A DNA stretch of 64,000 nucleotides, taken from the NCBI RefSeq assembly GCF_003691585.1, contig NZ_CP033169.1, forward strand, positions 124,001 through 188,000, given 5' to 3'. The DNA comes from Biomaibacter acetigenes (GTDB taxonomy: Bacteria; Bacillota; Thermosediminibacteria; Thermosediminibacterales; Tepidanaerobacteraceae). The notes under the pieces are model-generated. The model saw only the letters and a program-made list of their open reading frames with translations. It did no database searches and was not told the DNA's origin. A program made the position numbers and the translations under genes. Of this stretch, positions 22,751 to 32,593 are shown piece by piece (position 1 is the first letter of the stretch; every line of letters starts with the position of its first letter).

Positions 22751-24115
22751 ATGAGGGCAAAGATTCAGGCCTTCGGAAGATTTTTAAGCGGTATGGTGAT
22801 GCCCAACATAGGTGCTTTTATAGCGTGGGGACTAATTACTGCTTTCTTTATCCCCACCGGTTGGATGCCCAATGAGCACCTGGGCAAACTGGTAGGGCCC
22901 ATGATTGTATATCTGTTGCCACTGCTCATAGGATATACTGGTGGAAAACTGGTGCATGGCGTCCGGGGCGGCGTAGTAGGTGCTGTGGCTACCATGGGTG
23001 TGGTGGTGGGTTCTGATATCCCCATGTTCATGGGAGCCATGATAATGGGGCCCATCGGAGGCTATGCCATCAAGAAATTTGATGATGCGGTACAGGACAG
23101 GATACCGGCCGGATTTGAGATGCTGGTAAACAACTTTTCTGCAGGAATCATAGGTATGATAATCACCCTCCTGGCCTATATGGTTATAGGTCCTGTGGTT
23201 CTAGGGCTAAACAAGTTCCTGGCTGCTGGAGTTCAGGCCATAGTAAATGCGGGCCTGCTTCCGCTGGCATCGCTTTTCATCGAGCCGGGCAAGATACTGT
23301 TCTTAAACAATGCCATAAATCATGGGATTCTGGCTCCTCTAGGAGTAGAACAAGTATCCCAGGCAGGAAAATCAATATTTTTCCTGTTGGAGACAAACCC
23401 GGGGCCAGGTCTTGGAGTACTGCTGGCATACTGGCTGGTGGGCAAAGGAATGGCAAAGCAGTCGGCTCCCGGTGCCATAATAATCCACTTTTTTGGTGGG
23501 ATCCATGAGATATATTTCCCTTACGTTCTGATGAATCCCATATTGATACTGGCAGTCATCCTGGGCGGCGCCACCGGGGTGTTCACCTTCGTATTGCTGG
23601 GAGCGGGCCTGGTGGCAACTCCTTCACCGGGCAGCATATTTGCCGAAATCGCCATGACTCCCAAGGGCGGATACTTCCCTGTGCTTGCCGGTATAGCACT
23701 TTCGGCAGTGGTCTCATTCCTGGTGTCTTCGGTGCTTTTGAAGAGATTCGCCGCCGAGGAAGGCGATATCTATGCAGCCCAGGACATGGTTGATAAGCTT
23801 AAGGGCAAAAAGGCCTTTCACGCCGTGGGACAGAAATCTTCGGTGGAAAAGATAGTGTTTGCCTGTGATGGCGGCATGGGTTCTTCAGCCATGGGCGCCT
23901 CTGTATTGAGAAAGAAGATACAGCAGGCAGGCCTTGACGTAAAAGTAATACATGCTGCCATAAATGAGATACCACAAGACGCCGATATAGTGATTTCCCA
24001 TAAGGAGCTTACTGACAGGGCAAGGGCCGCTGCGCCCGATGCCGAGCATATATCTATCGATGCTTTTGTGAACAATCCCGTCTACGACCAGATAGTAGAT
24101 AGGTTGAAAAAGTAA
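22751..24115 (+). CDS. mtlA: PTS mannitol transporter subunit IICB
   Basis: 454 residues. Residues 1-340 form the EIIC-mannitol channel with eight or more hydrophobic helices, including GHGILAPLG-like NHGILAPLGVEQ and the GGIHEIYFPYVLM active-site loop. After a linker, an EIIB domain carries the phosphocysteine motif FACDGGMGSSAMG (C372). It imports and phosphorylates mannitol to mannitol-1-phosphate; the EIIA partner is encoded at 26344. The ATG follows AAGGGGG. It is the first gene of a four-gene operon with mtlR, mtlF and mtlD. Confidence 0.95.
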   Translation: MRAKIQAFGRFLSGMVMPNIGAFIAWGLITAFFIPTGWMPNEHLGKLVGPMIVYLLPLLIGYTGGKLVHGVRGGVVGAVATMGVVVGSDIPMFMGAMIMGPIGGYAIKKFDDAVQDRIPAGFEMLVNNFSAGIIGMIITLLAYMVIGPVVLGLNKFLAAGVQAIVNAGLLPLASLFIEPGKILFLNNAINHGILAPLGVEQVSQAGKSIFFLLETNPGPGLGVLLAYWLVGKGMAKQSAPGAIIIHFFGGIHEIYFPYVLMNPILILAVILGGATGVFTFVLLGAGLVATPSPGSIFAEIAMTPKGGYFPVLAGIALSAVVSFLVSSVLLKRFAAEEGDIYAAQDMVDKLKGKKAFHAVGQKSSVEKIVFACDGGMGSSAMGASVLRKKIQQAGLDVKVIHAAINEIPQDADIVISHKELTDRARAAAPDAEHISIDAFVNNPVYDQIVDRLKK

Positions 24116-24124
24116 GGTAAATGA

Positions 24125-24157
24125 TATAATAAGAGTAACAGCCAGAGCTGTTACTCT
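24125..24157 (+). promoter_or_regulatory. Possible mtlR promoter with palindrome
   Basis: TATAAT at 24125-24130 (with TTGAAA 15 bases upstream) is followed at once by AGAGTAACAGC, loop CAGA, GCTGTTACTCT, a perfect 11-pair dyad at 24132-24157. It may be an operator at the start site of an internal promoter, or an RNA stem between mtlA and mtlR. Confidence 0.4.
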
Positions 24158-24200
24158 AACTTTAAAGGCAGGACAGGATAAAAATTCCGGAGTGAAAAAA

Positions 24201-26315
24201 ATGAAGCAGACCTTCACCGAGAGACAGCGAAATATAATTTCGTATTTGCTGAAGGGTCCCGCCACCACCGAAAAACTGGCGCACAGCCTTGGAGTGAACA
24301 GAAGGACCGTCCTCCGGGAACTGCCCCAGCTTTCAGAAAAACTGGAGGCCTTCGGCGTCAAACTGGAGCGCCGGGCAGGGGCGGGCCTGAGGATATGGGG
24401 AGAAGAACATGCTCTTTCTCACCTTGAGCAGGAAATGAAAAATGCGCCGGATTCTTCAAAACTTACTCCGGAGGAAAGACGCCATTTAATCCTGCTGTCT
24501 TTGCTGGAACAAAAACAGCCCGTAAAACTGTACGCCTTTGCCAGACGTTTTAACGTGACAGAAGCCACCATAAGCTATGACCTGGATAAAATCGAGGAAG
24601 AGCTTTGGGATTATGATATAAGATTGATAAGGCGTCCTGGCCTCGGAATTAAACTCGAGGGGGCGGAAAGCAGCCTGCGCAGGCTCATACTGGACCTGTT
24701 CTATAAAAATTTCCAGGAAGAACATCTGTTAAGGATATTGAAAGATAATGTTTCGGGGGGTGAAATGCTAAAAAATGACACTCCTCCGACTGGAGCAAAA
24801 GTCATCCCCTGGGAATATGTTTTGAAATTCATAGATGGCCGTATGGTGATGCAAATTGAAAAGATCCTGGATGAAGTGCTTAAAAGTTCAAATTTTCCCC
24901 TGGCCGACAGTTCCTATGCGGGACTTCTGGTCCATATCGCCCTGGCCATGGACAGGCTGAAGGACAAAGATGCCATAACCATGGATAAAGGGCTGCTTTT
25001 GAACCTCAAGAAAACCCGGGAATTCAAGCTGGCCAGGGAAATAGCCCGTTCTCTTGAAAAACATTTTGAACTCACAATTCCTGAAGAAGAAATGGGATAT
25101 ATAACCATGCACCTTCTGGGAGCTAAACTCCGCATAGATGGAGGATTGGATGAATTTTTCATGATAGATCACCGGGAGGCTACTGAAGCAGCGCACAGGA
25201 TTTTGAAACAGGCGGGAGAGGAATTGAAAGTAGAACTCCTCAAAGACAGGAGGATCCTGGAAGGCCTGGCGGTACACCTGAAACCCGCCATTTCCCGGCT
25301 CAAACTGGGGATGGAGATAAGAAATCCTCTGCTCTCACAGCTAAAACAAAACTATCCGGAAATAATGCAGGTGGCCCGGAAAGCGGGAAAAACTCTGGAA
25401 GATATTTTCCATGTGCGGGTACCAGAATCGGAAATCGGATATATAGCCATGCATATAGGCGCCGCCCTGGAGAACAAAACCGAAAGGCACAGCATCAAGG
25501 CGCTGCTGGTGTGCGCCAGCGGCATCGGTAGCGCCCGGATGCTGGCAAGCCGCGTGCAAAAGGAACTGCCGGAGCTGGTAGTGCAGAATGTGGTTTCCCT
25601 GGGCGAAGTAAAGCAAACTCTGGAGAAATACCCTTTCGTCGATATGGTGCTGTCAACGGTACCCCTGGAGCTTGACCGTATACCGGTGCTCAGGGTGTCC
25701 CCCCTGCTTACGGAAAGTGAGATCATGAGAATAAAGGAATTCCTGAAATCGAAGGATTTGGCCAATTCTTATGAAAAAACCGTTCCGCCGGGGGAAAACA
25801 CGAAGCACCCGGTTCGCGATATTCCCGAAAATAAATTCAATGGAGCTTCTACTGTATTTGAACTGCTGGAAGATTTCATGTTGGTACAGGACCTGGAGGC
25901 GGAAAATACCGCCCTGTTCGTAAAAAAGATTGCGGCTCATATAGGTAGCAGAGTGGAAGTGATTTCTCCGGAAAAAATAGCGGAGGATTTATTGGCACGA
26001 CAAAACGTCGCAGGCTGCGGAGTTCCCGGGGAGCGCCTGGCCGTTCTCCATGCCCGGAGCTCGGGGGTGAAGAAACCTTTCCTGGGAGTATTCAGACTAA
26101 AAAAGAGTATCGCTATGGAAACCATGGATGGAAAAACGGAGGAAGTTGACGTCGCCCTGGTGATGCTGCTTCCTTCCAGTCCCCTGCCTGAAGAAAGGGA
26201 AATAATGGGTACTATCAGCGCAGCTATCATCGAAGATCCGGACCTGCCGGGCCTTTTTCTCAAGGGCTCCGGTGAAGAAATAATTAAAGCTCTTATAAAA
26301 GTATTTAAAAAATAG
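24201..26315 (+). CDS. mtlR: MtlR, PRD-containing activator of the mannitol operon
   Basis: 704 residues. An N-terminal HTH region (RQRNIISYLLKGPATTEKLA) and a second winged helix lead to two PRD domains (about 200-300 and 310-415) with conserved His (LVHIALAMDRL, MGYITMHLLG, IGYIAMHIG). An EIIB-like domain follows with VCASGIGSARM near 430, and an EIIA-like domain from about 560 with AVLHARSSG. This is the architecture of MtlR from Geobacillus and Bacillus, in which phosphorylation by HPr and EII proteins sets activity. The ATG at 24201 has GGAG eight bases upstream; a GTG nine bases earlier is too close to it. Confidence 0.93.
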   Translation: MKQTFTERQRNIISYLLKGPATTEKLAHSLGVNRRTVLRELPQLSEKLEAFGVKLERRAGAGLRIWGEEHALSHLEQEMKNAPDSSKLTPEERRHLILLSLLEQKQPVKLYAFARRFNVTEATISYDLDKIEEELWDYDIRLIRRPGLGIKLEGAESSLRRLILDLFYKNFQEEHLLRILKDNVSGGEMLKNDTPPTGAKVIPWEYVLKFIDGRMVMQIEKILDEVLKSSNFPLADSSYAGLLVHIALAMDRLKDKDAITMDKGLLLNLKKTREFKLAREIARSLEKHFELTIPEEEMGYITMHLLGAKLRIDGGLDEFFMIDHREATEAAHRILKQAGEELKVELLKDRRILEGLAVHLKPAISRLKLGMEIRNPLLSQLKQNYPEIMQVARKAGKTLEDIFHVRVPESEIGYIAMHIGAALENKTERHSIKALLVCASGIGSARMLASRVQKELPELVVQNVVSLGEVKQTLEKYPFVDMVLSTVPLELDRIPVLRVSPLLTESEIMRIKEFLKSKDLANSYEKTVPPGENTKHPVRDIPENKFNGASTVFELLEDFMLVQDLEAENTALFVKKIAAHIGSRVEVISPEKIAEDLLARQNVAGCGVPGERLAVLHARSSGVKKPFLGVFRLKKSIAMETMDGKTEEVDVALVMLLPSSPLPEEREIMGTISAAIIEDPDLPGLFLKGSGEEIIKALIKVFKK

Positions 26316-26343
26316 CACCATAGACTTATTAGGAGGAACTTTT

Positions 26344-26814
26344 ATGGCTTTAAACTGGTTTAAGAGACAGAGCAAGAAAAAAGAAATATTGACCCGGGAT
26401 GGCATACTGGTAAAAATGCATGCAAAAGATAAATATGAAGCAATAGAAATGGTAGGAAAAATTCTTGTGAAACAGGGGAAGGTCCAGGCATCATATATTG
26501 ATGCTATGAAAGCCCGGGAAAATATGCTTACCACATATATAGGCAACGGGATAGCCATTCCTCATGGCGTAGGAGAAGCAAAAGATAAAATAATCGAAAG
26601 CGGCATTGCCGTGGCTCAGTTTCCCGAAGGAGTAGAATTTGGCGAAAATCAGAAGGCATACCTTGTCATAGGCATTGCCGGTAAGGGTGACGAGCATCTC
26701 AACATCCTGGCAAATATAGCTTCCGCCTGTGAGGATGAAAAAAAGGTGAAAAAACTCATAAATAGTACTTCTGCCGATGAGATATATGAGATGCTCACCG
26801 AGGAGGTGTCTTGA
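26344..26814 (+). CDS. mtlF: PTS mannitol-specific EIIA
   Basis: 156 residues. An EIIA(Mtl/Fru) domain carries the phospho-acceptor motif NGIAIPHGVGEAK (H74). It passes phosphate from HPr to the Cys of MtlA. The first 12 residues (MALNWFKRQSKK) form a short extension. The ATG follows AGGAGGAACTTTT. The stop TGA abuts the mtlD start, so the two are translationally coupled. Confidence 0.95.
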   Translation: MALNWFKRQSKKKEILTRDGILVKMHAKDKYEAIEMVGKILVKQGKVQASYIDAMKARENMLTTYIGNGIAIPHGVGEAKDKIIESGIAVAQFPEGVEFGENQKAYLVIGIAGKGDEHLNILANIASACEDEKKVKKLINSTSADEIYEMLTEEVS

Positions 26815-27963
26815 TTGAAAAAAGCAGTGCATTTTGGGGCCGGTAATATTGGGAGGGGGTTTATCGGCCTATTGCTTTCAAAAGCGGGGTATGAAGTAAC
26901 TTATGTTGATAAAGTTTCCGAAATCATTGACGCCATTAATGATAAAAAGTCTTATACGGTGATGATAGCAGGAGAAAAAGAAGAAAAAATAATGGTAGAA
27001 AATATAATGGGCATTCTTTCTTCCGACGAACAGAGCGTTTCAAAAGCTATAATGGAAGCAAATATAATTACTACGGCAGTGGGGCCCGAGGTGCTGAATA
27101 AAATATCCCTCCAAATTGCGGCAGGTCTTAAAATGAGACTTATGAAAAAAACTGTCGAACCTTTAAATATAATTGCATGTGAGAACAAGGTGGGAGCGTC
27201 GGAATTTTTAAAGCATGAGGTTTTTAAATTTCTTACACCGGCGGAAATCGCAGCTATTGAACCGTCAGTCGGATTTCCCAATGCGGGAGTTGACCGGATA
27301 GTCCCGCCGCAAAAGAACGATGATATTCTGTCGGTCATGGTGGAACCTTATTTTGAGTGGGTTGTCGACAAAAAAGCTTTTAAAGGGGCCATCCCTGAAA
27401 TTCCGGGCATGCGGGCGGTGGAAGATCTGCAAGCTTACGTGGAACGAAAAATTTTTACTTTAAACACCGGCCATGCCGTTGCAGCTTATCTGGGATATTT
27501 AAAAGGTTATAAAACCATACAGGAATCTTTAAAGGATTCTAAAATATTTGATACTGTAAAAGGAGCCATGGAGGAATCGGGCAAATATCTTACGCAACGA
27601 TTCGGATTTTCTGTCGAAAAACATGAATACTATATACAAAAGACATTATTCAGATTTCAAAATCCTGCCCTGAACGACGAAGTGGTAAGAGTAGGGCGGA
27701 AACCTCTAAGAAAACTGGGCCCCGAAGACCGGCTGGTATTTCCTGCGGTAAAAGCACTGGAGCTCGGGGAAAATCCGGTGAATCTTGCCTCCGGAATTGC
27801 GGCCGCACTGGAATTCGATTATAAGGGTGACGAAGAAGCCTGTATAATACAGCACATGATTAAAACCGTGGGAATAGATGAGACACTTTACAAGATTTGC
27901 GGAATTTCCCCCGAACATCCGTTAAATAAAATGGTAAAATATGCTTTAGTAAAAACAATTTAA
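26815..27963 (+). CDS. mtlD: Mannitol-1-phosphate 5-dehydrogenase
   Basis: 382 residues, normal for the family. The N-terminal Rossmann motif HFGAGNIGRGFIG binds NAD. The middle has PNAGVDRIVPP and the C-terminal half LNTGHAVAAYLGYLKGY with the catalytic Lys/His region. It converts mannitol-1-phosphate to fructose-6-phosphate. The TTG start directly follows the mtlF stop, with AGGAGGTGTC upstream. It is convergent with the NhaC-family gene, and the two stops overlap by four bases. Confidence 0.95.
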   Translation: MKKAVHFGAGNIGRGFIGLLLSKAGYEVTYVDKVSEIIDAINDKKSYTVMIAGEKEEKIMVENIMGILSSDEQSVSKAIMEANIITTAVGPEVLNKISLQIAAGLKMRLMKKTVEPLNIIACENKVGASEFLKHEVFKFLTPAEIAAIEPSVGFPNAGVDRIVPPQKNDDILSVMVEPYFEWVVDKKAFKGAIPEIPGMRAVEDLQAYVERKIFTLNTGHAVAAYLGYLKGYKTIQESLKDSKIFDTVKGAMEESGKYLTQRFGFSVEKHEYYIQKTLFRFQNPALNDEVVRVGRKPLRKLGPEDRLVFPAVKALELGENPVNLASGIAAALEFDYKGDEEACIIQHMIKTVGIDETLYKICGISPEHPLNKMVKYALVKTI

Positions 27964-29270
27964 CGTATTTTCAAGCGGTTTTTTTTCACTCTGGGAAACC
28001 CAAAGCCAATGGCGACAAGTGCCATAATGCCCAGCAGGTACGGATAATAAAGCGTCGGCATTATCTCTATGGGGGAGAGTTTTGATATGCTGCCTGCCAG
28101 CAACAGTTGAGCACCGTAAGGAATGATGCCCTGCCATACGCAGGAGAATATATCCAGCATGCTGGCGCTGCGCCTGGGGTCTACGCCGTTTTCATCGGAT
28201 ATCTTTTTGGCCATGGGACCGGTTATGACTATGGCCACTGTGTTATTGGCCGTACAGATGTCGGCTACTGACACCAGGGCGCCTATGCCCAGTTCCGCTC
28301 CTTTTACACTCTTTATTCTGCGGCTTATTGCATCCAGAAGGTAATCAATACCCCCCTCTTTAGTTATCAGCGCCGCCAGGCCCCCTATCAGCAGGGAAAG
28401 GATAAAGATCTCCTGCATGGAACCGAAACCCTCATATATTTTCTGGGTAAAGCCGATAAGAGTAAAGCTGCCGTCGGCAAGACCAATTACACCTGCCAGT
28501 AAAATTCCTAAAATTAAAACCAGGAAGACGTTCATTCCCACCAGCGCAAGTATTAGCACCGCAAGGTAGGGAAATATTTTTAATACATTGTATTGAAGTC
28601 CGGCGGGTATCTGACCGCTCACCCCAAAAATTATCATGAGTATAATGGTCAGTAGGGCAGCGGGCAGGGCAATTTTAAAGTTCATTATAAACTTGTCTTT
28701 CATGGCGCAGCCCTGGGTCCTGGTAGCCGCTATGGTTGTATCTGAAATCATTGACAGGTTGTCCCCAAACATGGCGCCTCCCACTACAGCCCCTACCGCC
28801 ACAGCAAGGGGTAAATGGGCTTTTACCGCCATGTCAGCTGCAATAGGAGCTACTGCCGCGATGGTGCCCATGGAAGTGCCCATGGCTGTAGCGACGAAGG
28901 CAGCGATTATAAATATTCCGGGCAGAATAAGACCGGGCGGTATGATGGAAAGGCCGAAATTAACGGTGGAATCCACACCTCCCATGGCTTTGGCCACAGT
29001 GGAGAATCCTCCGGCCAGAAGGTAAATCATGCACATGATGACGATATTGCTCTCACCGACGCCTTTAACAAAGGTATCCATTTTTTCGTCAATACTACCT
29101 TTTCCGATAATAAAAGCTATTATGATACCCACTATTGCTGCCACCGGCGAGGGAAGCTGGTAAAAGGCAAAATCCACTCCTTTTACATTGAAATAAATGC
29201 CCGTCCCCAAAAACAATACCAGAAATACTACCAGAGGTAAAAGAGCCACAGGATTTTTTCTTTGTTCCAT
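27960..29270 (-). CDS. NhaC-family Na+/H+ antiporter-like transporter
   Basis: 436 residues with about eleven hydrophobic helices. Family features include FVATAMGTSMGTIAAVAPIA, GGAMFGDNLSMISDTTIAAT with its conserved Asp/Ser pairs, and ADICTANNTVAIV near the C-terminus. NhaC relatives exchange Na+ for H+ or for organic ions such as malate/lactate. Here it follows methionine gamma-lyase on the same strand with a 118-base gap. Import of methionine or export of a breakdown product is therefore plausible, but this is inference. The ATG has AAAAGGGGGATC. Confidence 0.85.
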   Translation of the reverse strand: MEQRKNPVALLPLVVFLVLFLGTGIYFNVKGVDFAFYQLPSPVAAIVGIIIAFIIGKGSIDEKMDTFVKGVGESNIVIMCMIYLLAGGFSTVAKAMGGVDSTVNFGLSIIPPGLILPGIFIIAAFVATAMGTSMGTIAAVAPIAADMAVKAHLPLAVAVGAVVGGAMFGDNLSMISDTTIAATRTQGCAMKDKFIMNFKIALPAALLTIILMIIFGVSGQIPAGLQYNVLKIFPYLAVLILALVGMNVFLVLILGILLAGVIGLADGSFTLIGFTQKIYEGFGSMQEIFILSLLIGGLAALITKEGGIDYLLDAISRRIKSVKGAELGIGALVSVADICTANNTVAIVITGPMAKKISDENGVDPRRSASMLDIFSCVWQGIIPYGAQLLLAGSISKLSPIEIMPTLYYPYLLGIMALVAIGFGFPRVKKNRLKIR

Positions 29271-29298
29271 ACAGATCCCCCTTTTTATTTAATTCGGG

Positions 29299-29339
29299 AA
29301 TTGCCGGCGGTTTAAAAACTTGACCGGCAGTTCCTGATA
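29299..29339. repeat. Hairpin between megL and the transporter gene
   Basis: GGGAATTGCCGG and CCGGCAGTTCC form an imperfect stem of about ten pairs in the 118-base gap. It may stabilise or process the polycistronic mRNA or attenuate the downstream gene. Read on the plus strand it is followed by a T-rich tract. Confidence 0.45.
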
Positions 29340-29388
29340 ATTTTTTTCTTTTTTTTAATTGACTCACATGCCTGTTTTTATATTTTCC

Positions 29389-30588
29389 TCATCGTTTTAT
29401 CGCAACGGTCTCTTCAACTTTCTTTAAAGCCTGATCCAGATCGGCGATGATATCCTCGACATCCTCGATGCCCACCGAAAGTCGTACCAGCCCATCGGTG
29501 ATGCCAGCCTTCAGCCTTTCCTCCGGCGGCACCGGCGAGTGAGTCATCGATGCGGGATGCTCAATAAGCGAATCCACACAGCCAAGACTTACGGCCAGGG
29601 TTATCAATCTCACACTGTTCATCAACACCTTGCCGGCTTCAAGGCCCCCCTTCACCTCAAAGCAGATCATGCCGCCGAATCCATCCATCTGCCCTGCCGC
29701 CAGTTCGTGCTGGGGGTGGGATTTAAGCCCGGGATAGTAAACTCTTTCAATCATAGGATGCCCTTCAAGATATTCGGCTATTTTCATAGCGTTCTGGCAG
29801 TGGCGCTCCATCCGCACGCCCAGTGTTTTCAGGCCCCGGAGCAGCAACCAGGCGTCAAAGGGCGAGATAATGCCGCCAAAATCCTTGAGATAAGGGATCC
29901 GCATAGTGTTGAGCAGGTCCCTGGGGCCAACTATTATCCCGGCTATAACGTCCCCATGGCCACCGATGTATTTCGTGGCACTGTGGACTACCACATCGGC
30001 TCCGTGTTCAATGGGCCTCTGTAGATAGGGCGACATGAAGGTGTTGTCCACTACAAGGAGTGCGCCGTACCTGTGGGCGATATCCGCCGCTCCTTTGAGG
30101 TCTACCAGTTTAAGAGTGGGGTTGGCCGGAGTTTCCACATATACCACTTTTGTATTTGGCCTCATGGCTTTTTCGATATTTGCAAGGTTCGAAGTATCCA
30201 CCAGAGTAACTTCTATGCCGTATTCGGGCAGTAATTCGCTGATGAGGCTGTGGGTGCAGCCGTAAAGGGTGCTGCCGCCCACGATGTGGTCGCCTTTTTT
30301 CAAAAGAGAAAGAAGCACCGTTGAAATGGCGGCCATGCCCGAAGCTGTAGCAATGGCGGCTTCCCCGCCTTCAAGGGCGGCCATTTTTTCCTCCAGTTCA
30401 GCTTCAGTCGGGTTTCCCAGCCGGGTGTAAATGTACCCCCACTCTTCTCCTGCAAATCTCCGGGCTCCCTGGTCTACATCTTTAAACACGAAAGTGGAAG
30501 TCTGATAGATAGGAGTTACATGGGCGCCCGTTACCGGACACGGTTTTTGCCCCGCATGAATGGCTTTTGTATTAAACTTTATATCCAT
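29389..30588 (-). CDS. megL: Methionine gamma-lyase (PLP enzyme)
   Basis: 399 residues of the Cys/Met metabolism PLP family. It has [20 protein letters not shown], the PLP-binding region with [21 protein letters not shown] containing the Schiff-base Lys near 209, and a closing [18 protein letters not shown]. The motif [10 protein letters not shown] has the Cys that distinguishes methionine gamma-lyases from cystathionine gamma-synthases. It should split methionine into methanethiol, 2-oxobutyrate and ammonia. Cystathionine lyase activity cannot be excluded. A textbook sigma-54 promoter lies upstream, and the divergent activator gene next door probably controls it. Confidence 0.87.
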   Translation of the reverse strand: MDIKFNTKAIHAGQKPCPVTGAHVTPIYQTSTFVFKDVDQGARRFAGEEWGYIYTRLGNPTEAELEEKMAALEGGEAAIATASGMAAISTVLLSLLKKGDHIVGGSTLYGCTHSLISELLPEYGIEVTLVDTSNLANIEKAMRPNTKVVYVETPANPTLKLVDLKGAADIAHRYGALLVVDNTFMSPYLQRPIEHGADVVVHSATKYIGGHGDVIAGIIVGPRDLLNTMRIPYLKDFGGIISPFDAWLLLRGLKTLGVRMERHCQNAMKIAEYLEGHPMIERVYYPGLKSHPQHELAAGQMDGFGGMICFEVKGGLEAGKVLMNSVRLITLAVSLGCVDSLIEHPASMTHSPVPPEERLKAGITDGLVRLSVGIEDVEDIIADLDQALKKVEETVAIKR

Positions 30589-30638
30589 AATTTTTAACCC
30601 CCATAGTATTTTTATTTGCCTGCTGCCATATTATAAAA

Positions 30639-30653
30639 GCAAAAACCGTGCCA
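30639..30653 (-). promoter_or_regulatory. Sigma-54 promoter of megL
   Basis: On the minus strand: TGGCAC, five bases GGTTT, TTGC. This matches the -24/-12 consensus exactly, 51 bases before the megL start codon. The adjacent gene encodes a sigma-54 activator. Confidence 0.88.
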
Positions 30654-30724
30654 CCTGCCGTGAAGCTGCATTTCGGGGATCGTGGTAATTTTTTTTACCG
30701 CTTTTTAAACCTTAATTGGTAAAT

Positions 30725-30745
30725 ATATTAACCATTGGTTAATAT
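30725..30745. promoter_or_regulatory. Enhancer (UAS) palindrome for the sigma-54 activator
   Basis: ATATTAACCA, one T, TGGTTAATAT: a perfect ten-base inverted repeat, about 80 bases upstream of the -24 element. A weaker related dyad (AAACC-TTAA-TTGGT) lies at about 30707-30719 and a half site TTTTAACCAT just after. Spacing fits a tandem activator binding region. Confidence 0.75.
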
Positions 30746-30801
30746 TTTAACCATAAAGAGCAAAACAATACACTATCCCCGGACTAGTGCAGATATCTTT
30801 G

Positions 30802-32385
30802 CTAAGTTTCACCCTGGGTTATCCCGTACTCTCTCATCTTGTTAATAATTGTGGCATGGGAAACGCCCAGCGCCCTGGCGGCCTGTCTTATGCTCCCGCA
30901 CTTTCTTAAAGTCTCTCTGATGGCTCTCTTTTCAGTCTCCGCCACCAGGTCCTTCAGTTTTTTCTGTTGGTGGTTCTCTCTTTCTCCAACATCCATGGAA
31001 GACTCAAATTCTTCTTCCCTTAAGATAAGGTGCCTGGATTCTATCCAGCCGTCGCACAGATTTATAGCCCTCTCGATTACATTGGAAAGCTCCCTGATGT
31101 TCCCCGGCCAGTCATAATTCATAAGTTTTTTTAGCGCCTCTTCACTTATGCCTTCCACCTTTCTGTTCATCTTATGGGAAACTTTTTCTATAAAATGTCG
31201 GGTGAGGACGGGAATATCATCTTTCCTTTCCCGGAGTGGCGGTAGCATGATGGGTATGACATTCAACCTGTAGTAAAGGTCGTCCCTGAACTGGCCTGAT
31301 TTCATCAATTTTTCCAGGTCCCGGTTGGTGGCTGCGATTACCCGGACATCCACCGGAATCTCCTCATCGGCCCCTACCCTTCTTATCCTGCCCTCCTGGA
31401 GCACTCTGAGTAGTTTTACCTGGAGATGTGGCGAAAGTTCACCTATCTCATCAAGGAAAATTGTACCTTTGTCGGCATATTTAAACAGCCCCTGCTTCCC
31501 ACCTTTTTTTGCTCCGGTAAAAGCGCCTTCCTCGTAACCGAATAGCTCGCTTTCCAGGAGCGTGTCCGGCAGCGCCGCACAGTTGACCGGTACAAAGGGC
31601 CTATCTCTGCGGGGGCTGGCCATGTGAATGGAACGGGCGAAAAGTTCCTTGCCTGTGCCGCTTTCCCCGCGAATGAGCACAGTAGAATTTCCCTTAGCCA
31701 CTATGCGGGCTATTTCCTTCACCTTCTTTATCTTTTCACTCTCACCGATTATCTCGTCGAAAGTTATCATGGGAGGCCGGGTAAAGGAATATACCAGGTC
31801 CATGACCCTTTCAATGTCCTGCAGTGAAGCCACTGCTCCGATGGGATGCCCCTCTTCATCGAGGATTGGCCTTCCGGAGGTGATGTAATGGCTTCGCGTG
31901 GTTTCGGTATTCAGAATAATCTCTTCATTATCATAACCTTCACCTGTGGCAATGGTTTTTAACATAGGTAGGTCCGGTGCGAGAAGTTCGGCTAAATTTT
32001 TCCCCAGGGCATCTTTAGCCTTTATCTTGAGAATCTTTTCGGCGGCGGGGTTAAAAGTGGTTATAACGCCTTCCCTGTCTACGGCGATTATGCCTTCCCC
32101 GGCGGCGTCCAGCACTGCTTGAATGTGCTTTTCCCTTTTTTCCTGGGGAAGAAGCTCTATCTCCTGTACACTTATGACGTCTTTTTCTTTCAGAAACTGT
32201 TCTTTCAAAAAATCCAGATTTATATTGCCTTTTCTTTCAATTTTTATGCACGCAAGCCCCGGCTCCACCTCCATGGCTTTCAGGTTTATGCCATACCTGT
32301 AGAGCACTTTCAATACATCCAGCGCCATACCCACTCGGTCGCGGGTGCTGACCCTTATACGTACCGTTTCGCTCAAAGTGATCAT
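30802..32385 (-). CDS. Sigma-54-dependent activator with ACT and PAS domains (TyrR/PhhR-like)
   Basis: 527 residues. An ACT domain (1-75; [20 protein letters not shown]) suggests amino acid binding. A PAS domain (about 85-190; [19 protein letters not shown]) follows, then a AAA+ domain with GESGTGKE, the sigma-54 contact loop [10 protein letters not shown] and [22 protein letters not shown]-terminal TyrR-type HTH ([20 protein letters not shown]) closes the protein. The stop at 30802 faces the regulatory region of megL, so the gene lies upstream of the promoter on the same strand. The ligand is probably methionine or a related amino acid, by context only. Its own promoter is not obvious. Confidence 0.9.
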   Translation of the reverse strand: MITLSETVRIRVSTRDRVGMALDVLKVLYRYGINLKAMEVEPGLACIKIERKGNINLDFLKEQFLKEKDVISVQEIELLPQEKREKHIQAVLDAAGEGIIAVDREGVITTFNPAAEKILKIKAKDALGKNLAELLAPDLPMLKTIATGEGYDNEEIILNTETTRSHYITSGRPILDEEGHPIGAVASLQDIERVMDLVYSFTRPPMITFDEIIGESEKIKKVKEIARIVAKGNSTVLIRGESGTGKELFARSIHMASPRRDRPFVPVNCAALPDTLLESELFGYEEGAFTGAKKGGKQGLFKYADKGTIFLDEIGELSPHLQVKLLRVLQEGRIRRVGADEEIPVDVRVIAATNRDLEKLMKSGQFRDDLYYRLNVIPIMLPPLRERKDDIPVLTRHFIEKVSHKMNRKVEGISEEALKKLMNYDWPGNIRELSNVIERAINLCDGWIESRHLILREEEFESSMDVGERENHQQKKLKDLVAETEKRAIRETLRKCGSIRQAARALGVSHATIINKMREYGITQGET

Positions 32386-32538
32386 CTCCTCTCTTGATTA
32401 CTCGGTAAAGCTAGCTGGCAATTATTCATTAAAAGCAGCAACTTTTATTTATTTTTTTTCCTGGAAATGCTATACTAGAGAAAATAGTCGAGGAAAATAT
32501 ATAGCAAAATTTTGTTACCGAAAAATTATAAATACTCA

Positions 32539-32567
32539 TTGACAGCGAAAAAAAGTAATAGTATAAT
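32539..32567 (+). promoter_or_regulatory. Consensus sigma-A promoter of the selenoprotein gene
   Basis: TTGACA at 32539-32544, exactly 17 bases, TATAAT at 32562-32567, both perfect consensus. The start codon follows at 32594 with GGAGGTGAGG between. Confidence 0.85.
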
Positions 32568-32593
32568 AAAATCAGCAAACGGAGGTGAGGAAA

